The notes under the pieces were generated by a model. The model ran no database searches, was not told where the DNA came from, and was given only the letters and a program-made list of their open reading frames with translations. Source: Nipponacmea schrenckii (taxonomy: Eukaryota; Mollusca; Gastropoda; Lottiidae). Taken from it: DNA of 64,000 nt. Of this stretch, positions 1 to 13,600 are shown piece after piece. Within the stretch, counting starts at the first letter, position 1. Every line of letters starts with the position of its first letter. The position numbers and the translations under genes were made by a program. The stretch is taken from positions 35,756,067 through 35,820,066 of the forward strand of contig CM060201.1 of NCBI GenBank assembly GCA_030562195.1. The letters are read 5' to 3'.

Positions 1-2189
1 ATACAGTTAAACTGATAAAAGACATTTAAAAGTAATACCTGAAGTGCCATCTAATATTATAATGATAATATAACATTTTTAGTTTATGTCTTCAGTATAA
101 AGAGGAAAAACCTGTGTACACTGTATAAATCTGCGTCATAATTTGAGAGAAAAAAGAATTGTCCTAATCGGCCATCTTGATTCATGATGCAGAAGCAGTG
201 GATGTTAATCAAACTCAATGATGAAAGTAGTCCGTAAAGGGGTGGAGCTTATCTTATATTTTCATTCAGTTTATATACTTAAACCCAATCCATGTGACCC
301 CTGTTGTCCAATCAAATTATGTGATACCGTATAAACAGAATCGTGATTAAATTAGTTCAGTATAAAGTCCAAGAGGCATGAATTAATTAACCCAACACTA
401 ATCTTGGTGTGAGGAATCTTTCTAGATAACTGCCTGAATTTGCTCAGCAAGTGCCAAGTTTTCCTGCAACAGTGTGGTGTGCAAAATTTTATAAATATTT
501 CAAAATTTCCTGGGTTGTATTTTTTAAAGTTTTGAATCACTTTCAACTAAAGTTGATATGAATATAAGCAGTAAGTATCAAGAATGTTAAATTTAATGAA
601 GACTAAGTTTCATTGCTGTGCCTTAACTACTTCTGTGTGAACTTTTCAGCTCATCCTCATGCACCAGCAAGAGACTAAAACAAGTTAAATAGTCATAAAA
701 GTACATTCAATTTTAGCTATAATATGATAAATTAACTGCCAAAAAACAAATAATATAATAAAAACGACAAAACTTTGCTCCTGTATAAAAGGTTATTAAT
801 ATTGATAGATAATCTGCCAAGACTCAAAATGAATTATGAAAACAGCAATAAATGGTTCAATAGTAAAAGCACTATTGATATTGATAAATAGAACAACGAA
901 AGTCTTAATGTCAAGTGTTTAGTGTTCCAGTCATCTGTCAATCACTAAAATTATCCAGCCAGAGAAGTTATTCTTAAAAACTTAACTTAAGATTGCTTTG
1001 GATTTTCATCTGATCAGCCAATCACTAACAAAAATTTTAATTTTTAGTTTTTTTTATCAAATCATAATACTCCATTTCTGAAAATTTTGATTTTATTTTA
1101 GTAAATTTTTACAGGAAAAGGCTGTGGCTGGTGTAGGCTATTCGTAAAAATTGTGATTTAAGATTAGGTATAGAAGAATCAAGTTTCAGAACAACAGGAA
1201 ATTGACAGAGATCTAGAAGTTGCTTTATATATTTAGATTACCTGCCAAAATCAAAATGTCAACTCAAAATTACAAAAGTTTATTTTTTTTTTTAAATCAT
1301 CTTTTCAAAATGTCATTTCAAATGATGAATTGTTTTTCCCAGTTGTAGGATATATTTAGAGATCACTGACAATATGATGAAATATTAAAATTGTGCCAAT
1401 TGTGAACCATCTAATCTCAGTTCTATATTCATTTTTATTTACTGCCAAAATCAGAATGTTATATCAAATAACATGAAATTGTGGCAGTTTTAAAAGTGTA
1501 TATGTACAGTTTATCCTGACAAGTTTTAGAAATTTGAAATTGTTCTAGGAAATTATACTTTATTAGCGTTGAATGGATGGTAATGCTTTTCATCAACGGT
1601 ATAACATTGTTTTTGGTGATTGGTTAAAGAATTTGCGTGAAGGTTATGCACTGTCTGATAATTTTTATATGAACAAAACAATATTATATTTAGAGTTTCA
1701 GCTAAGAAGATTCATCTATGATTCTTTCCTAAGAGACCACCTTCAGAAAGAGACTGTTTTTATTATTCCCTTGAGTGGTCTCCTAATACAATTTTTAATG
1801 TATATTGATAAAATTAATTGACAGAAATCAAACTTAATATCAAACAGTTTAAGTTGTTATAGTGTTTTGTTTGACTTAGAATAATTGCCAAAATCCAAAT
1901 GTCATATCAAAATGACATAAATTGTGTCAGTTTTAATAGAACTATTTATATCTATGAATAGAAATGATAAATCAATGAAAGAGCAATTGAAGGTAGAAAT
2001 GTTGGCCTGAAGCTGAAGAAATTTGAACCTATAATGTGAGAGTAATGATAATCTATAGCCGTGAAGAAATTGTGGCCACAATTTACCCAGGTTGAGAGAG
2101 GCAATTTCTCTGATATTGATTGTAGAATTGTAACAAAATTACTGATAAATATAATGGTTTTTCACTCCATTGGTTGGTGCTGGGTTACA
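1..2189. other. AT-rich upstream or intronic DNA, no gene seen
   Basis: No exon with family similarity was found. Loose, diverged repeats beginning TGCCAAAATC and AATGTCA occur near 1241, 1441 and 1884, with weaker relatives near 736 and 811. The 82-codon open frame at 1573-1821 has no recognisable domain and no splice or codon support. Confidence 0.5.
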
Positions 2190-2932
2190 GATTGGTCTTA
2201 GGTAACTGTGTGGTCTGTGGTTACTGTCTGGTCCTGGGTAGCTGTCTTGGTCCTGGGTAACTGTCTGGTCCTGTTTAGCTGTCTGGTCCTGTTTAGCTGT
2301 CTGATCCTAGGTAACTGTCTGGTCCTGGGTAACTGTCTGGTCCTTGGTAACTTGTTAAATGTCTGGTCCTGGGTAACTGGCAACTGTCTGATCCTTGGTA
2401 ACTGTTTGGTCCTGGGTTTAATCCTAGGTAACTGCCTGGTCTTGGGTAACTGTCTGGTCCTGGGTAATTGTAACTGTCTGGTCCTGGGTAACTGTAACTG
2501 TCTGGTCCTGGGTAACTGTAACTGTCCGGTCTTAGGTAACTGTCTGGTCTTGGGTAACTGTCTGGTCCTGGGTAGCTGTCTGGTCCTGGGTAACTGTCTG
2601 ATCTTGGGAAGCTGTGGGGGTCCTCGGTAACTGCCTGATCCTGGGCAACTGCCTGGTCCTGGGTAACTGTCTGGTCCTGGGAAGCTGTCTGGTCCTGTGA
2701 AACTGTCTGATCCTGGGTAGCTGTCTGATTCTGGGTAACTGTCTGATCCTGGGTAGCTGTCTGGTCTTGGTAAATGTCTTTTCCTGGGTAGCTGTCTGGT
2801 CCTGGGTAACTGTCTGGTCTTGGGAAGCTGTCTGGTGCTGGTAAGCTGTCTGTTCCTGGGTAGCTGTCTGGTCCTGGGTAACTGTCTGGTCCTGGGTAAC
2901 TGTCTGGTCCTGGGTAGCTGTCTGGTCCTGTT
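2190..2932. repeat. Minisatellite, 17-18 bp unit
   Basis: Roughly 40 tandem copies of AACTGTCTGGTCCTGGGT, with variants GTAGCTGTCTGG and AACTGTAACTGTCTGG. Open frames on both strands are by-products of a unit near a multiple of three. Confidence 0.95.
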
Positions 2933-3047
2933 AATGATATCTGGAAAGTTGTTAGTTACGAAACAGTATGTTAATATGGCTGTTCTGGCAATTATTTATA
3001 ACAAGATTATGTGCAGAAAAACTTCAAACAACTGTAAACTTGTAAAA

Positions 3048-3120
3048 AGGAACAGATTGAAAATTGGAATAGTATAAATTGATGCTGCCATTGTACACAT
3101 TTTTAGAAAATTCTTTGCAA
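3048..3120 (+). repeat. Fragment of dispersed foldback family E
   Basis: Contains GATTGAAAATTGGAATAGTA then TAAATTGATGCTG, shared with arms near 22320, 57765, 60090 and 60750. Confidence 0.6.
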
Positions 3121-3384
3121 TCGCTTTAAGATTATAATTCTACTTTTCTGAAACTTATCTCTTAGAAATAATTCCCATTTTCATTTTCAATAACTACAAT
3201 TATTGGTAATTTTTCTGTTTTTCACGGTGCCAGGGTAAATCGCTAGAAGTTATAAATAAAAGAATTTGATTAAAATTGATGTAACTGTTGATACTGTTTA
3301 AAGACTATTTGTCATTGACAATAATTTTACGTCGTCATTCACTTCACTGAGTTCTATTTCACTATAGATTAACTTTACCATCCA

Positions 3385-3469
3385 GGGGCCTGTTGCCGAA
3401 AGATTCGTAAACTTACGACATTGTAAAATACGATATCGTAGGCTTACGAACCTTTTGGCAACAGGCCCC
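3385..3469. mobile_element. Short foldback MITE (85 bp)
   Basis: Near-perfect inverted ends GGGGCCTGTTGCC and GGCAACAGGCCCC flank a core that is itself palindromic (TTCGTAAACTTACGA, TACGATATCGTA). Confidence 0.8.
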
Positions 3470-3689
3470 AGATATTTAATTTAAGATTTACAAAAATTAT
3501 CTTAGTATTTTTCTTTTCGCTTGGTTTGTTTCATTTATTGGTTTCATTCACCCTGAAAAATCGTTGATATTAATTCTTGTGGTTTTTATCCAATATTAAA
3601 TATATTTAATTCTTAGATTAAAGAGAAAATTACGCCATTCATATGACCAATCATACCTTAGTCTCAAAAACGTGAAATGTTTCAGTTAA

Positions 3690-4179
3690 AGGGGCCCAGG
3701 CTTGATTTGTTTCGGACAATCATCCGACAGCCTCAAACACATGGAATCTTTTGCTTAGCTAATCAGAAATAGTCTACAGAGCTTACCTTTGAAATTTGAG
3801 CCTTCAAAACCATGTGTATCCATAATTATCAGTGTTTGAAAAATCATGATGACTTAAGGTATTACGAAAGTCCCGCCATATTGGAAAACGGTTCGTCTTG
3901 ATAATCAAAGAGTTATCCTTCCTGTCGTGCAATAGCGGTCATCTATATAAATAGACTACAACGCATTTTCAATTGTAGACTTTGTCAACAGGACACACAA
4001 TTTTCAGACTGACTGGAGACCAGCCGCTTACAGCACGGAAAAAAAATGAAAAGTGAAATATTTTGTTTGAGGTATATTTCAAGGTATTTTGCGATTTTCT
4101 TAGAGCTTGAGTATTTCTGAGGACTGTTTAAATGTAACAAAGGCCCAAAACGACCCCTAAAAATCAAGCCTGGGCCCCT
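3690..4179 (+). mobile_element. TTAA-flanked MITE, copy 1 (490 bp)
   Basis: Perfect 19-bp inverted ends AGGGGCCCAGGCTTGATTT and AAATCAAGCCTGGGCCCCT, each bordered by TTAA (3686-3689 and 4180-4183). This matches piggyBac-type target choice. It carries about 57 bp (about 3800-3856) absent from copy 2. The internal reverse frame at 3985-4167 codes for nothing recognisable, so the element is non-autonomous. Confidence 0.88.
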
Positions 4180-4183
4180 TTAA

Positions 4184-5154
4184 GATTTTCAGTAATAGTG
4201 TTCTCAGCTTACTAGAAGAAGCCTTCTTTACTTTATGTATCTAAGTATCTGTTTTATTCAATTCGAAAAAACGAGTCACTTTTGCAAGATTTAAGATCTC
4301 TTACGATCATTCTTCATGTTAATACTTTAGACTCAATTATCCTGTCCCTTTTTGTCTACATATTTGCTGCTGTAACAGAAGATGTCTGGGCATCAGAGAC
4401 TATATCAACAGGACATTGAGAAACTTGTTCTAAGACTTTTTGAATATATTCGTCTAAGAATTCCATTAATTATATAGTGATAAAGAATTTATAACAAAAA
4501 TATTTTCAGAATTTGACTTGTTACTTTTTATGATTGATGAATACAACATAATTTAATCTTAATACTAGTGATTAGACCGTCAGCTGTACAATTATCTTGT
4601 TCTTTATTACTCTAGTAAACTTTAAATCTTGTTATTTATTTAAAGTATTTTTAAGCAAGTAAAATTTAAAACATTGTAAAGTGTAAAAGTGTTTTGTTGC
4701 AAGTAATATTTGACCATTTTAATTTTCAACTTCAAATTATATAATTGTAAGTATCGTTCAATCTGAAAACATCACAATGGCCCCATTCTTATAAATAATC
4801 CATTGTTTTCAACCTTTAGACCTACAATTATATTTTTATAACTAGTGTAGGCATAATTTTAATGTTGTGATTTTCAAAGAAATAATTTTCTCAAAGCACC
4901 TGAAGTCAGACTGAATCATCTGTCCCCCTTCCAGTTTGATTGTCAGCTATTGGGAAGGTTGTCAGATGTTGTAGATACAGAATAACTAGACTCCACCCCA
5001 GCCAATAACTGTCCAATATTAATATATATATAAATGACAGGAATAAACCTAGCCTAATGTTTCATTTAATTATTATTAATTTGTTGTTATTATTTCATTG
5101 TTACTATTTCTTTGTTTTGACTATTTCCTTAACTCTGTTGTACCTGGTTACTAG
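4184..5154. other. AT-rich DNA, nothing recognised
   Basis: No exon-like coding text, array or element was identified between the MITE and exon 1. Confidence 0.5.
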
Positions 5155-5273
5155 ATATTTTTAACAACGCTGATCCGGAGAACACAGGGTTAATTCCTGA
5201 CTCGGAAGTGGTGAGGTTATTTAAACGTATTAACGACACCATCACCACATCTGTAATCTCGCAAAAAATCAAG
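5155..5273 (+). CDS. PLCL: PLCL exon 1 in window (EF-hand-like)
   Basis: The exon follows a ctag acceptor and ends at AAG|gtaagc. The reading frame begins with two bases that complete a codon from an unseen upstream exon, then reads [17 protein letters not shown] and on to VISQKIK. This is EF-hand-like, with an acidic loop (ADPENTG). It ends in phase 0, matching exon 2. The acceptor tract (tgttgtacctggttactag) is weak but the coding match is clear. The preceding exon, presumably carrying the PH domain, was not found in 1-5154. Confidence 0.85.
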
Positions 5274-7568
5274 GTAAGCAACTCTCTTTATCTACATTTT
5301 TTTTTATTTACAAATCTTTTTACCATTTTTATTTTTAACTAAAATAATTGACATTTCTGTTACAGTTACATAACAATGCCACAATCTCCAAAATAACTAT
5401 CTACATTTCAATACAGAGTGTCATAATCATAATCTACAATTTTACAACAAAACGTCACAATCTATATTTTACAACAAAATGCCAATATACACCAAAATAT
5501 CACAATCATCCAATTTTACAACAAAGTATCACAATCTACAATTTTACAACAAAGCGTCACAATCTTAAATTTTACACCAAAATGTCACAATCTACAATTT
5601 TACACCAAAGCGTCACAATCTACAATTTTACAACAAAGTGTCACAATCTACAATTTTACAACAAAGCGTCACAATCTAAAATTTTACACCAAAATGTCAC
5701 AATCTACAATTTTACAACAAAGTGTCATAATCTACTATTTTACAATAAAATGTTGCAATCTACAAATACAACAAATTGGGTGCAATCTACATTTTGCAGC
5801 AAAATGTCGCATTCTAAATTTAACAACAAATTTGACACAATCTACATTTTACAGCAAATGTTGCAATCAATAATTTAACAACAAAACATCACAATCTACA
5901 TTTTACCACAAAATGTCACAATCCACATTTTACAACAAAACATCACAATCTACAATTTTACAACAAATTTGACAAAATCTACATTTTACCACAAAATGTC
6001 GGAATCTCTCATTAAAAAGTGTCACAAACTCATTAACAAAATAGATGCTGTAATCTGCTAATTGGCCTCTTTTCGAATGTGTTGAAAACGTGGTGTGAAT
6101 AAGGTCTATTTGTTGAAGTATTTATATTAATAATGATTCTGATGTCTGTTTGACTAGTGTTTGGATTTGTTCGGTATTGTCAGTGCACTGCTATTAAAAC
6201 TTACAGTGAATATTTGTCTGTTCATATTATTTAGTTGATAAAAAAATAAGACTTGAAAAGTATTGAAATTATTTTGAGACAGTTCAATCATCTGAGTTGC
6301 AACATGCTAGTCAAATTGGAGTATAGATTAATAGGCATTTTTTGGATATAAATGATACATACTCATATAGATTCATTATATGATCTAATAATATTCATTA
6401 GTTAAAACCCAAACATATTCTACTTTCATTGACTCATTGTCTGTGGATTGAAGGGACAGAGAGGTAGGATAAAGGTGCCAATTGTATATAGCAAGGACAG
6501 ACACGACATAAGATACATATGGTTTAGAATAAAGAATGTGGAAATATTTCCCGAAAGAATGGATATTAATAAATTAGCAAAATATTTAAACTAGAGAAAT
6601 CATTATCTGTAAACTTTTGTAAAATTTCTTTCTTTTTTTAAAAAATTTAATATAATGTTAGGTTTTGATACATAATTCAATAAAGGAATTCACTTGACAT
6701 GATGGAGAGATGGTAATTTCGTGTTTGTTTCTGAAATAAAATACAAGGCTATGAAAAGGCGCCAGAATAACAGCTATTTATACTCTTACTGTATCAATTA
6801 TTGATGTTTATTGTGTAATAGAAGGTACAAGTGAGAAAACACTTCATCATCTACAGTTTTATAGTCTTAATGATTCTATTAAAGTTTGATGCCTACTTAT
6901 TAATTTAAAAATTAACACATAAATATACCATGACATCTTTCTTTATAATCAGTAGACCTAGTCCAATCATGTCAAGTCATATTAGGTTTATACTTATTAA
7001 AGGCTGGTTTCTATTAACTTACATTAATATCAAAATACCAGCCTTAAAATTTGATCACATCTCTGATATGTTGTATCTTTCATTGGCCTAGTCAGATGAC
7101 ATGGGAATGTGAAAGTCACCCAGATCCTGTACATCTTGCAATCCCAGAATCCTCATTTGCCCAGTCATTATTCATTTAGATCTTGATAATCATTAAACAA
7201 TATTTATTAATACAAATAAAACATTTTACAAAACAAATTAATACAGGATACAAAGACAAGCCAATAAAGGCTTATATAAGTTTGCTTCCTTGTGGAGTGG
7301 AGCATTGTTTAGAAAGATGTACAAAATAAGATATATACAATAATAAGTGAGGATATAAAACAATCAATAAATAAATCAAAGTGAAATAAATTAATTAATA
7401 AAAAGAAATAAATATGAAAAATATGTATACTAGTAAATAAATCCGAGAAATGTTACTTTTAATAATAATTATATAAATGAACTAAATAAAAAAAAAAAAA
7501 AAATAAATAAATAAATAAATAAATAAATAAAATAAAAAAACTAAATAAATAAAAAGAATAAATAAATA

Positions 7569-7646
<78 letters not shown>

Positions 7647-10600
7647 GTTAATAAATAAATAGATAGATAAAAAAGAAAAATAAATAACTAAATAAAAAGA
7701 CCAGTCTCGAAATTTGGTCTCATAGATCGAAGCGTTTCGAGGCCTTGATGAATTGGTGTAATGTTTTGAAGATTCTGACGTTTTCAGTATAACTGAGCTG
7801 TTGATTTCCGTAAAGGAGGCATGAAATATTTTGAAAGTGAATCGGAAGTGTGTGAATTGAATTAGTGCGGCAAGTTGAGTAGTTAGGACACCAAAGTAAA
7901 AAATGTTCTGAAGTTTCGAGATCAAGATCACATGAGCAGCGGGGATTGTCATTGACATGCATTAGAAAAGTATGGAAATTTAGATTACTTTTATTGTTAC
8001 GTAGTCTACAATGAATTATTTGCATCTGACGTTCACCATAGTCAAAGAGCTTTTTGCGGGGCGGAAAAAAGGATTTGTATAGTAATTTTTTGAATTTAGA
8101 GACAGAGGGCTGTGACTTGATGTCATTGCTCAATTCATTCCATAATTTAATAGTAGAGGGTAAAAAGGATCATTTAGATCTAGATAATCATTAATCTCCA
8201 GTTTCTTTCATTGTCCTATTTTAAGCAGGGATATTGGACATAAAACACATGAAAAATGGTTCATAATATGTTATAGAAGATTCCAACTGATGAATATATA
8301 CTCTTATTGACCAAGTTTTAGACTTCAAATTTTATGTTTATTGTAAGAGGTAGTATACCTTGAATAGAATTTGATTGAGTTCGTTAGAAAATAAAGATGT
8401 AAGATGATAACACTACTTGTGTAAGTGACAATATAAAAGTCCGTTAGATTTGAATTAAAACATTGTAATGGACTGTAACAATACATTTTCTCTTCTATTA
8501 TACATCTTTACATGCAGTGAAACCCCTCTAAACCAACAGCCTGTCGGAATCATGATAAATGCCAGTTTGGTGTCCAAAGTACAATTTTATTCCAGATATT
8601 TTTTGGTTGGTTGTTAGCAGATATTTTATTTCATGATTGATCGTGATAATCGAATGAACATGACAGACTCGGGAGAGTTTTTGCCAAACCATCAGCTGAG
8701 AATAAGATAGCGCTATCCAGGGTTTTTGATTTATTTTTTTCCCAACCGGACATTTTTTATATGTTTTGCTCCATCATCGCTTGATATAATATCAGATACT
8801 AGAGTAGTAGAATCAATCTATGTCTTGAAGCTAGAATATTCCTGGCAGTAAGTTCAAGATGTTTATCTGTAGAGTGTAAAAACAGGCAATAAGTTAATCT
8901 CAGAACTAAGATAGAATGACATCATTTCATGATAGATTCCTTCAAACATGTCTCTAAATAGACTCAGACTGTTTACTGTTTACTCACTTATTTCAATGTC
9001 TCTAAATATGTAGCACAGTTCGTTAAAGCGTTTATTCTATAGTACAGTCGGTTAGAGCTTTGGTTCTATAGTACAGTCTGTTAGAGTGTTGGTTCTATAG
9101 CACAGTCTGTTAGAGTGTTGGTTCTATAGCACAGTCTGTTAGAGTGTTGGTTCTATAGTACAGTCAGTTAGAGTGTTGGTTCTATAGTACAGTCTGTTAG
9201 AGTGTTGGTTCTATAGTACAGTCTGTTAGAGTGTTGGTTCTATAGTACAGTCTGTTGGAGTGTTGGTTCTATAGTACAGTTGGTTAGAGTGTTGGTTCTA
9301 TAGCACAGTCTGTTAGAGTGTTGGTTCTATAGTACAGTCTGTTAGAGTGTTGGTTCTATACTACAGTCAGTTAGAGCGTTGGTTCTATACTACAGTCAGT
9401 TAGAGTGTTGGTTCTATAGTACAGTCTGTTAGAGTGTTGGTTCTATACTACAGTCGGTTAGAGTGTTGGTTCTATAGTACAGTCGGTTAGAGTGTTGGTT
9501 CTATACTACAGTCAGTTAGAGCGTTGGTTCTATACTACAGTCAGTTAGAGCTTTGATTCTATAGCACAGTCAGTTAGAGTGTTGGTTCTATAGTACAGTC
9601 AGTTGGAGTGTTGGTTCTATAGTACAGTCAGTTAGAGCGTTGGTTCTATAGCACAGTCTGTTAGAGTGTTGGTTCTATAGTACAGTCTGTTAGAGTGTTG
9701 GTTCTATACTACAGTCAGTTAGAGCGTTGGTTCTATACTACAGTCAGTTAGAGTGTTGGTTCTATAGTACAGTCAGTTAGAGTGTTGGTTCTATACTACA
9801 GTCGGTTAGAGTGTTGGTTCTATAGTACAGTCTGTTAGAGTGTTGGTTCTATACTACAGTCAGTTAGAGCGTTGGTTCTATACTACAGTCAGTTAGAGCT
9901 TTGATTCTATAGCACAGTCAGTTAGAGTGTTGGTTCTATAGTACAGTCAGTTGGAGTGTTGGTTCTATAGTACAGTCAGTTAGAGTGTTGGTTCTATAGT
10001 ACAGTCGGTTAGAGTGTTGGTTCTATAGCACAGTCAGTTAGAGTGTTGGTTCTATAGTACAGTCGGTTAGAGTGTTGGTTCTATAGTACAGTCTGTTAGA
10101 GTGTTGGTTCTATAGTACAGTCTGTTAGAGTGTTGGTTCTATACTACAGTCAGTTAGAGTGTTGGTTCTATAGTACAGTCTGTTAGAGTGTTGGTTCTAT
10201 TGTACAGTCGGTTAGTGTGTTGGTTTTATAGCACAGTCTGTTAGAGTGTTGGTTCTATACTACAGTCAGTTAGAGTGTTGGTTCTATAGCACAGTCAGTT
10301 AGAGTGTTGGTTCTATTGTACAGTCGGTTAGAGTGTTGGTTCTATAGTACAGTCTGTTAGAGTGTTGGTTCTATAGTACAGTCAGTTAGAGTGTTGGTTC
10401 TATAGTACAGTCAGAGCTTTGGTTCTATACCACAGTCGGTTAGAGCTTTGGTTCTATAGTACAGTCGGTTAGAGTGTTGGTTCTATAGTACAGTCTGTTA
10501 GAGTGTTGGTTCTATAGTACAGTCTGTTAGAGTGTTGGTTCTATAGTACAGTCTGTTAGAGTGTTGGTTCTATAGTACAGTCTGTTAGAGCGTTGGTCCT

Positions 10601-13600
10601 ATAGTACAGTCAGTTAGAGCGTTGGTTCTATAGTACAGTCTGTTAGAGTGTTGGTTCTATAGTACAGTCAGTTAGAGTGTTGGTTCTATAGTACAGTCAG
10701 TTAGAGTGTTGGTTCTATTGTACAGTCGGTTAGAGTGTTGGTTCTATAGTAAAGTTGGTTAGAGTGTTGGTTCTATTGTACAGTCTGTTAGAGTGTTGGT
10801 TCTATAGTACAGTCAGTTAGAGTGTTGGTTCTATAGTACAGTCAGTTAGAGTGTTGGTTCTATAGTACAGTCTGTTAGAGTGTTGGTTCTATAGTACAGT
10901 CTGTTAGAGTGTTGGTTCTATAGTACAGTCAGTTAGAGTGTTGGTTCTATAGTACAGTCAGTTAGAGTGTTGGTTCTATTGTACAGTCGGTTAGAGTGTT
11001 GGTTCTATAGTAAAGTTGGTAAGAGTGTTGGTTCTATTGTACAGTCTGTTAGAGAGTTGGTTCTATAGTACAGTCTGTTAGAGTGTTGGTTCTATAGTAC
11101 AGTCGGTTAGAGTGTTGGTTCTATAGTACAGTCGGTTAGAGTGTTGGTTCTATAGTACAGTTGGTTAGAGTGTTGGTTCTATAGTACAGTCGGTTAGAGT
11201 GTTGGTTCTATAGCACAGTCGGTTAGAGTGTTGGTTCTATAGCACAGTCTGTTAGAGTGTTGGTTCTATAGCACAGTCGGTTAGAGTGTTGGTTCTATAG
11301 TACAGTCTGTTAGAGAGTTGGTTCTATTGTTTAGTCTGTTAGAGTGTTGGTTCTATAGTACAGTCTGTTAGAGTGTTGGTTCTATAGTACAGTCAGTTAG
11401 AGTGTTGGTTCTATAGTACAGTCAGTTAGAGTGTTGGTTCTATTGTACAGTCGGTTAGAGTGTTGGTTCTATAGTAAAGTTGGTTAGAGTGTTGGTTCTA
11501 TAGTACAGTCTGTTAGAGAATTGGTTCTATAGTACAGTCAGTTAGAGTGTTGGTTCTATAGTACAGTCGGTTAGAGTGTTGGTTCTATAGTACAGTCTGT
11601 TAGAGTGTTGGTTCTATTGTACAGTCTGTTAGAGTGCTGGTTCTATAGCACAGTCTGTTAGAGAGTTGGTTCTATTGTTTAGTCTGTTAGAGTGTTGGTT
11701 CTATAGCACAGTCAGTTAGAGTGTTGGTTCTATAGTACAGTCTGTTAGAGCGTTGGTTCTATAGCACAGTCTGTTAGAGTGTTGGTTCTATAGTACAGTC
11801 GGTTAGAGTGTTGGTTCTATAGTACAGTCGGTTAGAGTGTTGGTTCTATAGTACAGTCGGTTAGAGTGTTGGTTCTATAGCACAGTCGGTTAGAGTGTTA
11901 GTTCTATAGCACAGTCAGTTAGAGTGTTGGTTCTATTGTACAGTCTGTTAGAGTGTTGGTTCTATTGTACAGTCTGTTAGAGTGTTGGTTCTATAGCACA
12001 GTCTGTTAGAGTGTTGGTTCTATAGTACAGTCTGTTAGAGAGTTGGTTCTATTGTACAGTCTGTTAGAGTGTTGGTTCTATAGTACAGTCAGTTAGAGTG
12101 TTGGTTCTATAGTACAGTCTGTTAGAGTGTTGGTTCTATTGTACAGTCTGTTAGAGTGTTGGTTCTATAGTACAGTCAGTTAGAGTGTTGGTTCTATTGT
12201 ACAGTCTGTTAGAGTGTTGGTTCTATAGTACAGTCAGTTAGAGTGTTGGTTCTATAGTACAGTCTGTTAGAGTGTTGGTTCTATTGTACAGTCTGTTAGA
12301 GTGTTGGTTCTATAGCACAGTCTGTTGGAGTGTTGGTTCTATAGTACAGTCAGTTAGAGTGTTGGTTCTATAGTACAGTCTGTTAGAGTGTTGGTTCTAT
12401 AGTACAGTCAGTTAGAGTGTTGGTTCTATAGCACAGTCGGTTAGAGTGTTGGTTCTATAGCACAGTCGGTTAGAGTGTTGGTTCTATTGTACAGTCAGTT
12501 AGAGCGTTTCTAAGCTTCTGTTACTTTTCATATATATAAAGATTTAAGTTTTAAACTGGGTTAATGAGAAATTTGACTGGTGTCAGAATATGAATGACTT
12601 CAATGATTCCTTGTAACCTTGAGAAGAAACCTTGTTCTATTCTTCTTATCTATGATAGACATTCAGAATAAAAATTGAATATTTGAGAAGTTCCGTGAAT
12701 AAAGCCAGCTTATCAATCTCACACAAGGCAACAACTATGATGTTCAAACTATATAATATTTCACCATCTCCAATCTGTGTGTATCCATGTAGGATCATGT
12801 TGTTGGGTGAGGTTCTTATCTGTTATTACCATTCATTATAAAATCTGATATTGGAGAAATTATATTAAATATCAATTTTACCCAATAAAAATAGTTATTT
12901 TGTTCAAACAGACATATTTTGTCTTAACCTGTAATAAACTCCACGATAATTATCTGAGAAATTTCTACTTCACCCAGTTTTCAATCTGTACAGGACAACT
13001 GTTATTTTATTATAGATTTTTTCCTTATCCTTTCAAACATACATTTTACATTTATTTTGTAATTTATATTGAATACTTAAAGACACAGGTTTCCATTTAT
13101 ATGATCAATCATACCTTAGTCTCAGAAAAAGGATTTTTATCTTGGCTAGTCAGTCACAGTGTTCACAGCTCACCATCCAAACTTAAGCCTTAAAATCCAT
13201 GTGTGTCCTAATAGTCAGTGTTAAAAAGTTAAAATTACTTGAACTGTGCTATGGAAAAGACATAAAAATAGATATAATATTCCTATTTTGAGGTATTTTT
13301 TGAATTAATTAATTGGTTTCCTTGTATTTCTAATACTTCGAAAGACTATTTACACATATTCTTAACCCTAGAAAAACCATAGAAAATGGCTAACTTTGAC
13401 TTTTAAAGTAATATCAGTTATCAATCTGCACAACAAGACACCAGTTATTTTCTTATAGCCATAAAAACTTTTTCCCTATTTAAATGTATATTTTACCTTT
13501 ATTTTATTGAATATTTAAATAATTGACAAGGTGAACCAATACTACTCCTTTTCTTATTTCCTTGTTTTTTATCAATTAATCTTGAAAATTATAAAATTGA

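Noticed and set aside
1573..1821. 82-codon frame, possible upstream exon of the PLC gene
   Set aside because: No PH-domain or EF-hand similarity could be seen, and it lies among diverged repeats.
2208..2630. 140-codon open frame (and a reverse one) over the 17-18 bp array
   Set aside because: The translation is a monotonous repeat that follows the DNA unit; there is no domain or splice context.
5348..5878. 176-codon open frame
   Set aside because: It follows the 28-bp intronic minisatellite.
7482..7958. 158-codon reverse frame
   Set aside because: Mostly a poly-Ile translation of the TAA microsatellite; the real LINE frame is a different one (7720-8160).
9007..12512. CRISPR-like or tRNA gene cluster
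   Set aside because: There are no unique spacers, and a 29-bp unit cannot fold as a full tRNA; it is a simple head-to-tail minisatellite.
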